64,000 nt of DNA from Arthrobacter sp. DWC3 (GTDB lineage: Bacteria > Actinomycetota > Actinomycetes > Actinomycetales > Micrococcaceae): positions 267,470 through 331,469 of the forward strand of contig NZ_PJIP01000002.1 in NCBI RefSeq assembly GCF_002929375.1, in the 5' to 3' direction. A program made the position numbers and the translations under genes. Of the stretch, positions 51,073 through 58,208 are shown one piece after another. Numbering within the stretch: the first letter of the stretch is position 1; each line of letters starts with the position of its first letter. Below the pieces are notes generated by a model. That model worked only from the letters and a program-made list of their open reading frames with translations. It had not been told where the DNA came from and searched no databases.

Positions 51073-51792
51073 TCAATCGACGGGAAACATGACTCTCGCA
51101 GTCCGGCCGATCACGCTGGTCACAGTCGCGTCCACTCCTCCTCCGACCACGCCGCCTACGAGCGGCACACCCTTCGCAAGAGTGACGAGCGACCGTTTCG
51201 TCCCGTACTTGGCCACGAGCATGAACCCGACCTTTTTGTTGATCTGTCGGATCACCGCTACCGGAAGCTTTTTGAGCGCGTTCATCGCTATCTTCTCGCC
51301 AGCCTTAATGCCGATCGTCTTCGCAATCTGCTGCGCGTTCGATCCCACCGCCACGAGGGTGACCATCGTGCGAACATGCGGGTCCGAGGGGTCGTACCCA
51401 CGAAGGTAGGCGATCGCAGCAGCAAGACGCGCATTGATCACGAGCGCGCCGGCTATATTAGCGGGGATGGTCACCGGCATAGCGATAAAGCCGCCGAGCC
51501 CGGTCACGAAACCGTTGACACCAGCCGCTTCAACCGACTCTAGGACAAGTCTCCTGATGGCCTTCTCGATATCCTCGTGCTCATCTTCTCCGACTGTGCG
51601 AGTCGACTCGTTGTTAGGTTCATAGCGACTCCCCTGAACGCGAGCCAGTCGATCCTCTGCCCACTTAATCGACCCTGCAAGCGGGCCGACTCCTGAGTCG
51701 ATCACCTTGCCGACCATCTTCTGGAGCTGGTCTGAAACTTTCTCAGCGGTAGTGGTCGAGTCTTCTGGATCCAGAACGGCCGCGTCAACCAT
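51073..51792 (-). CDS. EcsC-family protein
   Basis: The 239-residue protein matches the EcsC family: an N-terminal helical half (AEKVSDQLQKMVGKVIDSGVGPLAGSIKWAEDRL), then hydrophobic Gly-rich helices (GFVTGLGGFIAMPVTIPANIAGALVINARLAAAIAYLRGYDPSDP). The C-terminal part reads VPLVGGVVGGGVDATVTSVIG. EcsC was named from a Bacillus ABC-transporter operon, but its role is unknown. It is convergent with the thermonuclease gene and divergent from the DUF4230 gene 140 bp away. Confidence 0.8.
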   Translation of the reverse strand: MVDAAVLDPEDSTTTAEKVSDQLQKMVGKVIDSGVGPLAGSIKWAEDRLARVQGSRYEPNNESTRTVGEDEHEDIEKAIRRLVLESVEAAGVNGFVTGLGGFIAMPVTIPANIAGALVINARLAAAIAYLRGYDPSDPHVRTMVTLVAVGSNAQQIAKTIGIKAGEKIAMNALKKLPVAVIRQINKKVGFMLVAKYGTKRSLVTLAKGVPLVGGVVGGGVDATVTSVIGRTARVMFPVD

Positions 51793-51932
51793 TGAATTCC
51801 TCTTTCAGTTCCGTGAGCACGCCGAAGCGCTTATACGCCTCTTGGCAGGTGGACCGGTGCCGTTAAGATCAGCATCTTCTGTGCACTGTAACTGATGACG
51901 GGTCTGCTTCAAGGCAAGATCACGACGCCAGC

Positions 51933-52676
51933 ATGGCGCGTGCACACGGCTCAAGCGTGAACAAGCGTTATACTGAGGCCGAATTATTCCTTCTGACGCC
52001 AGCGCTGGACGACCGACCAATACGACGGCCTCGGAGCTTCTCAAAGGCTGAAACGGAGCCGAAGATCACAAAGCTACTCAAGAACATCTCGTTCATAGTG
52101 GTCGGCTTACTATTGGCAGTAGCCGGGCTTGGCGTAGCTAGCCTTAACAGATTTGGTCTCTTTCAGAGCAACCAGATTGATCGGAGCCAGCCCACACTGC
52201 TGACATCAGTTAAGGACATTAGTAAGTTTCACGCCTCCGTGGGCACCTTCCAGCAAGTACTGGAAATTGAGGACGACGTTCCTTGGGTGCCCGCTTTGAT
52301 CGCTGGGCGCGAGACAACCTTCATTGCAGTGGGCACCGTCAGCGCTTATGTTGACCTGTCCGGCCTGATCGAAGATGACCTGATCGTGTCCGATGACGGC
52401 AAGTCCGTGAAGGTGCGGCTTCCGGAGCCACAGCTGGAGAAGCCCAACCTCGACCAGAAGCTGTCCTACGTAATCAACCAAGATCGCGGAGCGCTGGACC
52501 GAGTTGCCGACGCGATCGAGTTGCCGGAGCAGTCACAGTACTACCAGGATGCCGAAGCGAAAATAGCGGCCGCCGCGGAGGAATCCCAACTTCGAGATCA
52601 GGCCGCCGCGAATACTGAGGCGATGTTAACCGGCATGTTCGACGCGCTCGACATTCAGGTGACATTCCTCGACTGA
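51933..52676 (+). CDS. DUF4230 membrane-anchored protein
   Basis: The 247-residue protein has one transmembrane segment (residues about 52-71, FIVVGLLLAVAGLGVASL) and then an extracytoplasmic DUF4230 domain: KFHASVGTFQQVLEIEDDVP, IAGRETTFIAVGTVSAYVDLSGL, and a coiled C-terminal helix ending MFDALDIQVTFLD. The family has no known function but is common in Gram-positive cell envelopes. The codons and local base composition are AT-richer than the flanks. A shared terminator follows. Confidence 0.8.
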   Translation: MARAHGSSVNKRYTEAELFLLTPALDDRPIRRPRSFSKAETEPKITKLLKNISFIVVGLLLAVAGLGVASLNRFGLFQSNQIDRSQPTLLTSVKDISKFHASVGTFQQVLEIEDDVPWVPALIAGRETTFIAVGTVSAYVDLSGLIEDDLIVSDDGKSVKVRLPEPQLEKPNLDQKLSYVINQDRGALDRVADAIELPEQSQYYQDAEAKIAAAAEESQLRDQAAANTEAMLTGMFDALDIQVTFLD

Positions 52677-52730
52677 GCAAGCGGCCAAATCGGTTATGCA
52701 TGAACGCCACTACTAATCCGTCATAGTGAA

Positions 52731-52762
52731 GCGGGCCGGCCACCGAAAGGCGACCGGCCCGC
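52731..52762. terminator. Bidirectional hairpin (DUF4230 / dhaK)
   Basis: GCGGGCCGG (52731-52739) pairs with CCGGCCCGC (52754-52762), with partial inner pairing around a 4-nt loop. It lies between the two convergent genes. Confidence 0.7.
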
Positions 52763-52779
52763 CGTCGTACGCGGTGGAT

Positions 52780-53775
52780 CTAGAACACGCGGATAGGGAT
52801 CTCCGCCGGGTCCATGAGCAGCGACTCGATCTCGTCGTCGAGCCGCACCAACGTGATGGACGCACCGGCCATGTCCAGGGATGTGCAGTACTCCCCCACA
52901 TAGCTGCGGCCCACACTGATGCCCTGCTCGGCGAGGCGCTTGTGCGCCTGCCCGTACAGCAGGTACAGCTCGCTGATCGGGGTGCCGCCGAGCCCGTTGA
53001 TCATGAGAGCCACGCGGTCGCCCTCCTTGAAGGGCAGGTCCTTCACGATCGGGGCGAGCATCTCCTCGACGATCTCGTTGGCCGGCATCATCTTCCCCCG
53101 ACGGCGGCCCGGCTCGCCATGGATGCCGACGCCGATCTCGATTTCGTCCTCGCCAAGTTCGAACAGCGGGCTGCCCTTCGCCGGAGGCGTGCATGCGGTG
53201 AGCGCGACGCCCATGGTCCGGGTCACCGAGTTCACCTTCTCGCCGATACGGATGATCTCGCCGAGGTCCGCTCCGCGCTCGGAGGCGGCGGCGACGGCCT
53301 TGATGACGAAGAAGTTGCCCGCCACCCCGCGCCGGCCGATCGTGTAGGTGGAGTCCTCCACGGAGACGTCGTCGTTGATGAACAGCGTCTTGACCTCGAT
53401 GCCGTCCGCCGAGGACATCTCCTCGGCCATCTCGAACACCATCTTGTCGCCCGTGTAGTTGTTCACCAGCAGCAGCACACCCTTGGGCGACGCCATGAGC
53501 TTGGTGGTCTCGTACACGTAGTCGAACGGCGGGGCCGCGAACACGTCACCCGGGCATGCGGCGTCGAGCATGCCCTTGCCCACGATCATCACGTGGGCCG
53601 GCTCGTGCCCCGAGCCGGACCCCTGCACGATTGATACCTTGCTCTCGTCCGGGCCATCAGCGCGCATGATCAGGTTGTACTCGGGCACGTACTTCAGGGT
53701 GTCCGGGTTGGCGAGCGCCAGGCCCTCGAGCATCTCCGGGACGAACTGCTGCGGATCATTGACGAACTTCTTCAT
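52780..53775 (-). CDS. dhaK: Dihydroxyacetone kinase subunit DhaK
   Basis: The 331-residue protein has the DhaK motifs GSGSGHEPAH (residues about 52-61) and GVGIHGEPG (about 216-224), where the latter His forms the covalent hemiaminal with dihydroxyacetone. It pairs with DhaL encoded 44 bp upstream on the same strand. Separate DhaK and DhaL fit the PTS-dependent type, whose phosphate donor is DhaM; no dhaM is seen here, so it lies elsewhere or the pair works with another donor. Erythrulose kinases look similar. Last gene of the operon. Confidence 0.92.
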   Translation of the reverse strand: MKKFVNDPQQFVPEMLEGLALANPDTLKYVPEYNLIMRADGPDESKVSIVQGSGSGHEPAHVMIVGKGMLDAACPGDVFAAPPFDYVYETTKLMASPKGVLLLVNNYTGDKMVFEMAEEMSSADGIEVKTLFINDDVSVEDSTYTIGRRGVAGNFFVIKAVAAASERGADLGEIIRIGEKVNSVTRTMGVALTACTPPAKGSPLFELGEDEIEIGVGIHGEPGRRRGKMMPANEIVEEMLAPIVKDLPFKEGDRVALMINGLGGTPISELYLLYGQAHKRLAEQGISVGRSYVGEYCTSLDMAGASITLVRLDDEIESLLMDPAEIPIRVF

Positions 53776-53819
53776 GGGGGCTCCACTTCGTTGTGAGTCG
53801 GGACGGGAGAGAGGAAGAG

Positions 53820-54452
53820 TCAGGGCCAGTCGGCCACGATGCGCTCGATGATGACGGCCACGGCCACCGCACCGGCGTCGGGCGAGCCGATGCTGCGCTC
53901 TCCGCTGTAGCTGGCGCGGCCGCGCTTGGCCACCATCGTCGACGTCGCATCGGCGCACTCACGCACCTTCGCGGCGAATGTCGTTCGGCAGTCCTCCGGC
54001 GAGGCGCCCGCAGCGAGCTGGCGCTCGAGCTCGTCGGTGGCGGGGATGAGGGCGTCGAGCAGGGTCTTGTCGCCGAGGTCGGCGTTGCCGCGCTTCTTGA
54101 TGCCATCGGTGGCACCGCGGAGCATGGCGACGACGGCGGCCCCGTCGATCGTGTCGGTGGTCTTCGCGGCGGCGGATGCCCGCAGGAACGCCGTCCCCCA
54201 GAGCGGCCCGGAGGTGCCGCCGATCCTGCTGGAGATGGCGAGCGCGATCTGCTGCAGGAAGGTGGCGGCGTCGTCTCGCTTGAACGAGTCCCAGTCCGCG
54301 AGCACCTTCTCGAAGCCGCGGGCCAGGGAGTAGCCGAGGTCGCCGTCGCCCACCACCGCGTCGAGATCGCCGAACTCCTTCTCCTTCTCGACGGCGGTCT
54401 GCGCCAGGGAGTGGACGACGTACTCGACGTCGTCGATCTTGGTGGTGCTCAT
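53820..54452 (-). CDS. dhaL: Dihydroxyacetone kinase subunit DhaL
   Basis: The 210-residue helical barrel subunit holds the nucleotide and two Mg ions. The Asp cluster is in VVGDGDLGYSLARGF, and GGTSGPLWGTAFLRA and KRGRASYSGERSIGSPDAGA are typical of DhaL. It transfers phosphate to DhaK-bound dihydroxyacetone. ATG 54452 overlaps the HAD stop as ATGA, so the two are translationally coupled. Confidence 0.92.
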   Translation of the reverse strand: MSTTKIDDVEYVVHSLAQTAVEKEKEFGDLDAVVGDGDLGYSLARGFEKVLADWDSFKRDDAATFLQQIALAISSRIGGTSGPLWGTAFLRASAAAKTTDTIDGAAVVAMLRGATDGIKKRGNADLGDKTLLDALIPATDELERQLAAGASPEDCRTTFAAKVRECADATSTMVAKRGRASYSGERSIGSPDAGAVAVAVIIERIVADWP

Positions 54453-55267
54453 GGTGTCTCCGTTCCGGTCGACGATGCGTGGGAGGCAGGCGGCGCTGCG
54501 CCGGCGTCGAGCAGGGCCTGCAGGGTCGCGAGGGTGACGGCGCCGCGAACGCCGACGCCGTGCGGGTCCTCAAGCACCTCGGCCTGCTCACCGTCCGGGT
54601 CGCCGAGGGAACTGACGACGAGCGCCGCGCCCGTGAAGTCCTCCTCGCGGGTGAAGCCGCTGACCGTCACCACGGTGGCCAAGCCGGCGTCGACGGCCGC
54701 GCGCATCCCGTTGCCGCTGTCCTCGACGACGATCGCCTCGTGCTGCGAGACGCCGAGCTCCCGCAGGGCGAGCAGGTAGATGTCCGGCGCCGGCTTCTTG
54801 GCGGGCACCACGTCGCCGGCGAACACCGCGAAGTGCGCGGCGAGGTCGTCGCCTACGGCGTGCGTCAGGACGGCGCGGACCGCGGGTTCCGCAGAGGTGG
54901 ACGCGACGGCGAGTGTCCACCCGGCGTCGTGCGCCTCCCTCACGACGCGCACGATGCCCGGCCGTGCGGGCATGACGCCGCTCTCGACGAGTCCCTTGTA
55001 GATCTCGGTCTTCCGCTTGTGCCAGGCGAGAATCGCGGCGTCGGTCGAGGAGTCGTCGTTCAGGCTGAGCTCGGTCACCAGTGCGGGGGTCAGGATGCTG
55101 CGCATGCGCTCCTTGCCGCCGCCGATCTTCACCCGCTCGGCGTATTCGTCGACGCTCCACTGCACGGGCACGCCGAACTCGGCGAAGGTCCGGTTGAAGG
55201 CGGGCAGGTGGCCGTACTGCTCGGTGTCGGCGAGCACGCCGTCGCAGTCGAAGATGAGGGCCGGCAT
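54449..55267 (-). CDS. HAD-superfamily phosphatase/phosphomutase (CbbY/beta-PGM-like)
   Basis: The 272-residue protein has the motif I FDCDGVLADTE (residues 5-15), a cap domain, SGVMPARPGIVRVV, motif II STSAEPA, Lys in PAKKPAPDIYLLAL and motif IV EDSGNGMRAAVDAG. The DCDGV(L) motif is typical of the CbbY/GS1-like phosphatases, while the mutase-type Arg-Lys signature is unclear. It probably removes a phosphate from a phosphosugar in the operon's pathway. The C-terminal 45 residues extend beyond the usual fold. It starts 2 bp after the aldolase stop. Confidence 0.82.
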   Translation of the reverse strand: MPALIFDCDGVLADTEQYGHLPAFNRTFAEFGVPVQWSVDEYAERVKIGGGKERMRSILTPALVTELSLNDDSSTDAAILAWHKRKTEIYKGLVESGVMPARPGIVRVVREAHDAGWTLAVASTSAEPAVRAVLTHAVGDDLAAHFAVFAGDVVPAKKPAPDIYLLALRELGVSQHEAIVVEDSGNGMRAAVDAGLATVVTVSGFTREEDFTGAALVVSSLGDPDGEQAEVLEDPHGVGVRGAVTLATLQALLDAGAAPPASHASSTGTETP

Positions 55268-55269
55268 GC

Positions 55270-56133
55270 TCAGCGACCGCCCTTGCCTGCGCTGCCGAAC
55301 TGCTTGCAGAGGTCCGTCACGAGGGCGACGACGTCGGCCCGGGTGTGCTTGAACAGCGACGGCGGATCCCACTTGGCTCGCTGCTCGGCCTGCTTGAGGA
55401 ACGCCAGGCTGGACTGCATGTACGTCTCCTTGAGCGCCGTGGAGATGTTGACCTTGGCGCAGCCCCGGGCGATGAGGTCGGCGAACTGCTCGGCGCTCAG
55501 CCCGCTGCCGCCGTGCAGGGCGATGGGGATGCTGCGCGCCTCGACGAGCTGGGTGACGCGGTCGGCGTCGAGTACGGGGGCGGCCTTGTAGCTGCCGTGC
55601 GCGTTGCCGATGGAAGGGGCGAAGACGTCGACGCCGGTGGCATCGATGAAGGCGAGCGCCACCTCGAGGGTCTGCTGGCGGGACACCTCGTCGGAGCCGT
55701 GATCGTCTTCGACACCGGTAATCGCCTCGATCTCGCCCTCCACCTGCGCACCATGGCGGCGGGCCTCGGCGACGACCTCGATGGTCTGGCGCTGGTTCTC
55801 CTCCACCGGCAGCTCGGAGGCGTCGAAGAGCACGGAATTCCAGCCGACGCGCAGGCAGTCGGTGATGACGTCGCGGTCCGGGCAGTGGTCCAGGTGCAGG
55901 GTGACGGGCACCTCGATGCCGCGCGTCATGGACCGCCACATGTCGAAGAGCACGCGGGAGCCGATGCTGCGCACGGTCTTGACAGAGGTCTGCAGGATCA
56001 CCGGCGAGTTGGCCTCCACGGCGCCGGCGAGTACGCCCTCCATGGTCAGGTCGTTGAAGATGTTGATGGCGGGCACCCCGTAGCGTGCCTCGAATGCCGG
56101 GTCGAGAATGTCCTTCAGCGGTACAACGGCCAT
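55270..56133 (-). CDS. Class II fructose/tagatose-bisphosphate-type aldolase
   Basis: The 287-residue Zn-dependent aldolase shows PAINIFNDLTMEGVLAGA, the catalytic Asp and Zn His in VTLHLDHCPDRDVI, the Zn ligands in EGEIEAITGVEDDHG and FAPSIGNAHGSYK, and IALHGGSGLSAEQFADLI, then GCAKVNISTALK. It yields or uses dihydroxyacetone phosphate. The first gene of the DhaKL operon, so it probably links a ketose phosphate or bisphosphate to DHAP plus an aldehyde. The exact substrate is unknown; it is about 30 residues off the E. coli FbaA type and nearer to GatY/KbaY. Confidence 0.88.
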   Translation of the reverse strand: MAVVPLKDILDPAFEARYGVPAINIFNDLTMEGVLAGAVEANSPVILQTSVKTVRSIGSRVLFDMWRSMTRGIEVPVTLHLDHCPDRDVITDCLRVGWNSVLFDASELPVEENQRQTIEVVAEARRHGAQVEGEIEAITGVEDDHGSDEVSRQQTLEVALAFIDATGVDVFAPSIGNAHGSYKAAPVLDADRVTQLVEARSIPIALHGGSGLSAEQFADLIARGCAKVNISTALKETYMQSSLAFLKQAEQRAKWDPPSLFKHTRADVVALVTDLCKQFGSAGKGGR

Positions 56134-56208
56134 AGTGATACCTCCTGGTCAGGCTGTCCCCCACGCTAGGGCGGCATCCCGGCGTTGGATATGGGGGTTC
56201 TCCCGCCC

Positions 56209-56222
56209 TCCCCCTGGGGGGA
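56209..56222. promoter_or_regulatory. Palindrome in the aldolase/hbpS intergenic region
   Basis: TCCCCCTGGGGGGA is a near-perfect palindrome in the 172-bp divergent gap. A second CCCCCA (56159) and TGGGGG (56192) pair flank a region upstream. Such C/G runs may be operators of the nearby LuxR-type regulator; only symmetry and location support this. Confidence 0.35.
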
Positions 56223-56305
56223 ATCACCACCTCGTCAACTGTGGAGGCGCGTGGTTGAGTGGGCCGCGGCCGCTCGGCCGCCCACTTCGACGACGAAGGA
56301 ACCCC

Positions 56306-56743
56306 ATGACTCCCGGATCAGTACTCGAAACCATCACGTCGGCAGAAGCACGCGCTGTCATCGACGCAGCGGCAGCCAAGGCCGAGGAGATCGGCCAGCC
56401 GATGGACATCGCCGTGGTCGACGCCGGCGGGAACCTGAAGGCGCACGTGCGGATGGATGGTGCGAACATCGGCAGCATCACCATCGCGATCAACAAGGCG
56501 TACACGGCCATCGCGTTCCAGTGCGAGACCGGCGACCTGCAGGAACTCACCCGCCCACACGGTCCCATCTACGGGCTGAACGATGCGCACGGTGGACGCC
56601 TCGTGGTGTTCCCCGGCGGCATCCCGCTGGTCCGCGACGGCAGCATCGTCGGTGCCATCGGCGTCTCCACGGGCACCATCGAGCAGGACCAGGAAGTGGC
56701 CTCGGCCGGTGCCGCAGCCTATCTGGAGTTCGCGATCGCCTGA
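56306..56743 (+). CDS. GlcG/HbpS-family heme-binding-like protein
   Basis: The 145-residue protein has the GlcG/HbpS fold: TSAEARAVIDAAAAKAEEIG, IAVVDAGGNLKAHVRMDGA, GGRLVVFPGGIPLVRDGSIVGAIGVSTGTIEQDQEVA and the C-terminus YLEFAIA. HbpS of Streptomyces binds heme and senses redox state, but most members are unassigned; they often sit beside Dha kinase genes. GAAGGA at 56295-56300 supports ATG 56306. No signal peptide is seen. A near copy of its 3' end occurs at 58210. Confidence 0.88.
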   Translation: MTPGSVLETITSAEARAVIDAAAAKAEEIGQPMDIAVVDAGGNLKAHVRMDGANIGSITIAINKAYTAIAFQCETGDLQELTRPHGPIYGLNDAHGGRLVVFPGGIPLVRDGSIVGAIGVSTGTIEQDQEVASAGAAAYLEFAIA

Positions 56744-56746
56744 CCC
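56720..56746 (+). repeat. hbpS 3'-end repeat, copy A
   Basis: 27 bp, the end of the hbpS coding region and its stop. Copy B at 58210-58236 matches 25 of 27. See the finding on the 1.5-kb flanked segment. Confidence 0.75.
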
Positions 56747-56765
56747 CAGCGCCGGGTCGCGGGTC

Positions 56766-57266
56766 CTACGACCGGTCGCCCTCACCGGACGCGCCGGACT
56801 CGGCGATTCGCTTGATGGCGGCGAGGGTTCTCGGAATGCCATCGAGCGCCTGCCGGGTTCGGTCGGCGATCTGCGCTGGCGCATCATAGCCAAACTTCTC
56901 CTCGAAGAATGCGATGCCGCCCGGCAGGAAGTCCCAGGATTCGGTCAGAGTGGTCCCGGTTCCGGCCGGCGTCAGCGTGTAGCCCCAGCGCACCCTGTCG
57001 CCGCCGACCACCCAGGCGAACTCACGGCCGCGCTCTGCGGCCACGACCTGGGACCGGGTCTCCCAGGTGCGATGCGGAAGCTCGTTGCGCCCTGTGAACC
57101 AGGCACCTACCTGGCCCGCATTGACGTCGTCCTCCCACCAGCACCGCGTACACACCGGACTCCACTCGCCGGTGCGGGTGATGTCGGAGACCAGGTCGTA
57201 GATGCTGTCCGCCGACGCCTGGACGGTGACGGACTCCTCGTGTTGGCGGATCTCTGACTGGCTCAT
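56766..57266 (-). CDS. SRPBCC-family (polyketide cyclase/START-like) protein
   Basis: The 166-residue protein has the SRPBCC helix-grip pattern: VQASADSIYDLVSDITRTGEWSP, the strands VGAWFTGRNELPHRTWETRSQVVAAERGREFAWVV and WGYTLTPAGTGTTLTESWDF, and a C-terminal helix. Such proteins bind lipids or polycyclic compounds in a deep pocket or act as cyclases. ATG 57266 is chosen since an upstream in-frame extension overlaps the divergent hydrolase. It is divergent from the alpha/beta hydrolase (102 bp). Confidence 0.8.
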   Translation of the reverse strand: MSQSEIRQHEESVTVQASADSIYDLVSDITRTGEWSPVCTRCWWEDDVNAGQVGAWFTGRNELPHRTWETRSQVVAAERGREFAWVVGGDRVRWGYTLTPAGTGTTLTESWDFLPGGIAFFEEKFGYDAPAQIADRTRQALDGIPRTLAAIKRIAESGASGEGDRS

Positions 57267-57368
57267 GCGCCCATTTTCCCAGAAGAATCCCCACGTCCTG
57301 CGGGGATCGGCTGCAGCAATGTATGCCCGCATAGACTGGGTTCCCGCGCTGGCTACGGAAGGCCCCAC

Positions 57369-58160
57369 ATGTTGAACGCCGAACGAACCGGCACCGGAAA
57401 GCCACTCGTCCTCGTGCATGGGCTCGGCTCGAGCGTCCGCACCTGGGATCCCGTCCTCCCCCTGTTGCGGGAACAGCGCGAGGTCGTCGCCATCGACCTC
57501 CCCGGGTTCGGCAGCAGCGAGCCGCTCGCGGGCGACGTGACCATCGCGACCCTCACGGACGCCGTCGAGCAGTTCCTCGAGCAGGAGAACCTGCGCAACG
57601 CCGATATCGTCGGAAGCTCGATGGGCGCGCGGATCATGGTCGAGCTGGCGCGGCGGGGTCACGTCGGCAACGTCGTCGCCCTCGATCCCGGAGGATTCTG
57701 GAACGACACGCAGGTCCGCATCTTCAACGGCAGCATCACCGCGTCCATTGCGCTCTTGCGGCGCCTCCAGCCCGTCCTGCCGTCACTCGTCCAGCAGGCT
57801 GCGGGCCGGACAATGCTGCTCGCGCAGTTCTCGGCGGCCCCCTGGAAGCTCAACCCGGAGCTCGTCCTGACGGAGCTCCGCGGGTTCGCCACCTCGCCCA
57901 GTCTCGACGAAGCGCGCAAGGCGCTCGCGCACGGGCCGCGCCAGGCAGGCGCGCCGAAGGGGACGATCAAGGGCACGCTGGCGTTCGGTTGGGGCCGGTC
58001 GGACAGGGTCACCCCGCTCAGCGAGGCCGCCGTGGCCATGTCTCTCTATCCGGACGCCACCCTGCACGTCTTCGAGGATTGTGGGCACTTCCCGCACTGG
58101 GACCAGCCGCAGGAGACAGCCCGGTTCATCCTCGACGCCACCGCCGCTGGGTCTTCGTAA
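57369..58160 (+). CDS. Alpha/beta-fold hydrolase
   Basis: The 263-residue protein has the oxyanion segment LVHGLGSSVRTW (residues about 14-25), nucleophile elbow GSSMGARIM (Ser near 83), Asp region FGWGRSDRVTP, and catalytic His in EDCGHFPHWDQP (about 239). It fits carboxylesterases/haloalkane-like hydrolases of the abhydrolase_1 family, with no lid that would identify a substrate. It has a weak ribosome-binding site. It and the SRPBCC gene are enclosed by two copies of an hbpS 3'-end repeat. Confidence 0.87.
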   Translation: MLNAERTGTGKPLVLVHGLGSSVRTWDPVLPLLREQREVVAIDLPGFGSSEPLAGDVTIATLTDAVEQFLEQENLRNADIVGSSMGARIMVELARRGHVGNVVALDPGGFWNDTQVRIFNGSITASIALLRRLQPVLPSLVQQAAGRTMLLAQFSAAPWKLNPELVLTELRGFATSPSLDEARKALAHGPRQAGAPKGTIKGTLAFGWGRSDRVTPLSEAAVAMSLYPDATLHVFEDCGHFPHWDQPQETARFILDATAAGSS

Positions 58161-58208
58161 CCATCCTCTGAGCCGCACCCCTGGTAAGCCTGCCGGCGGC
58201 GCTGCTGG

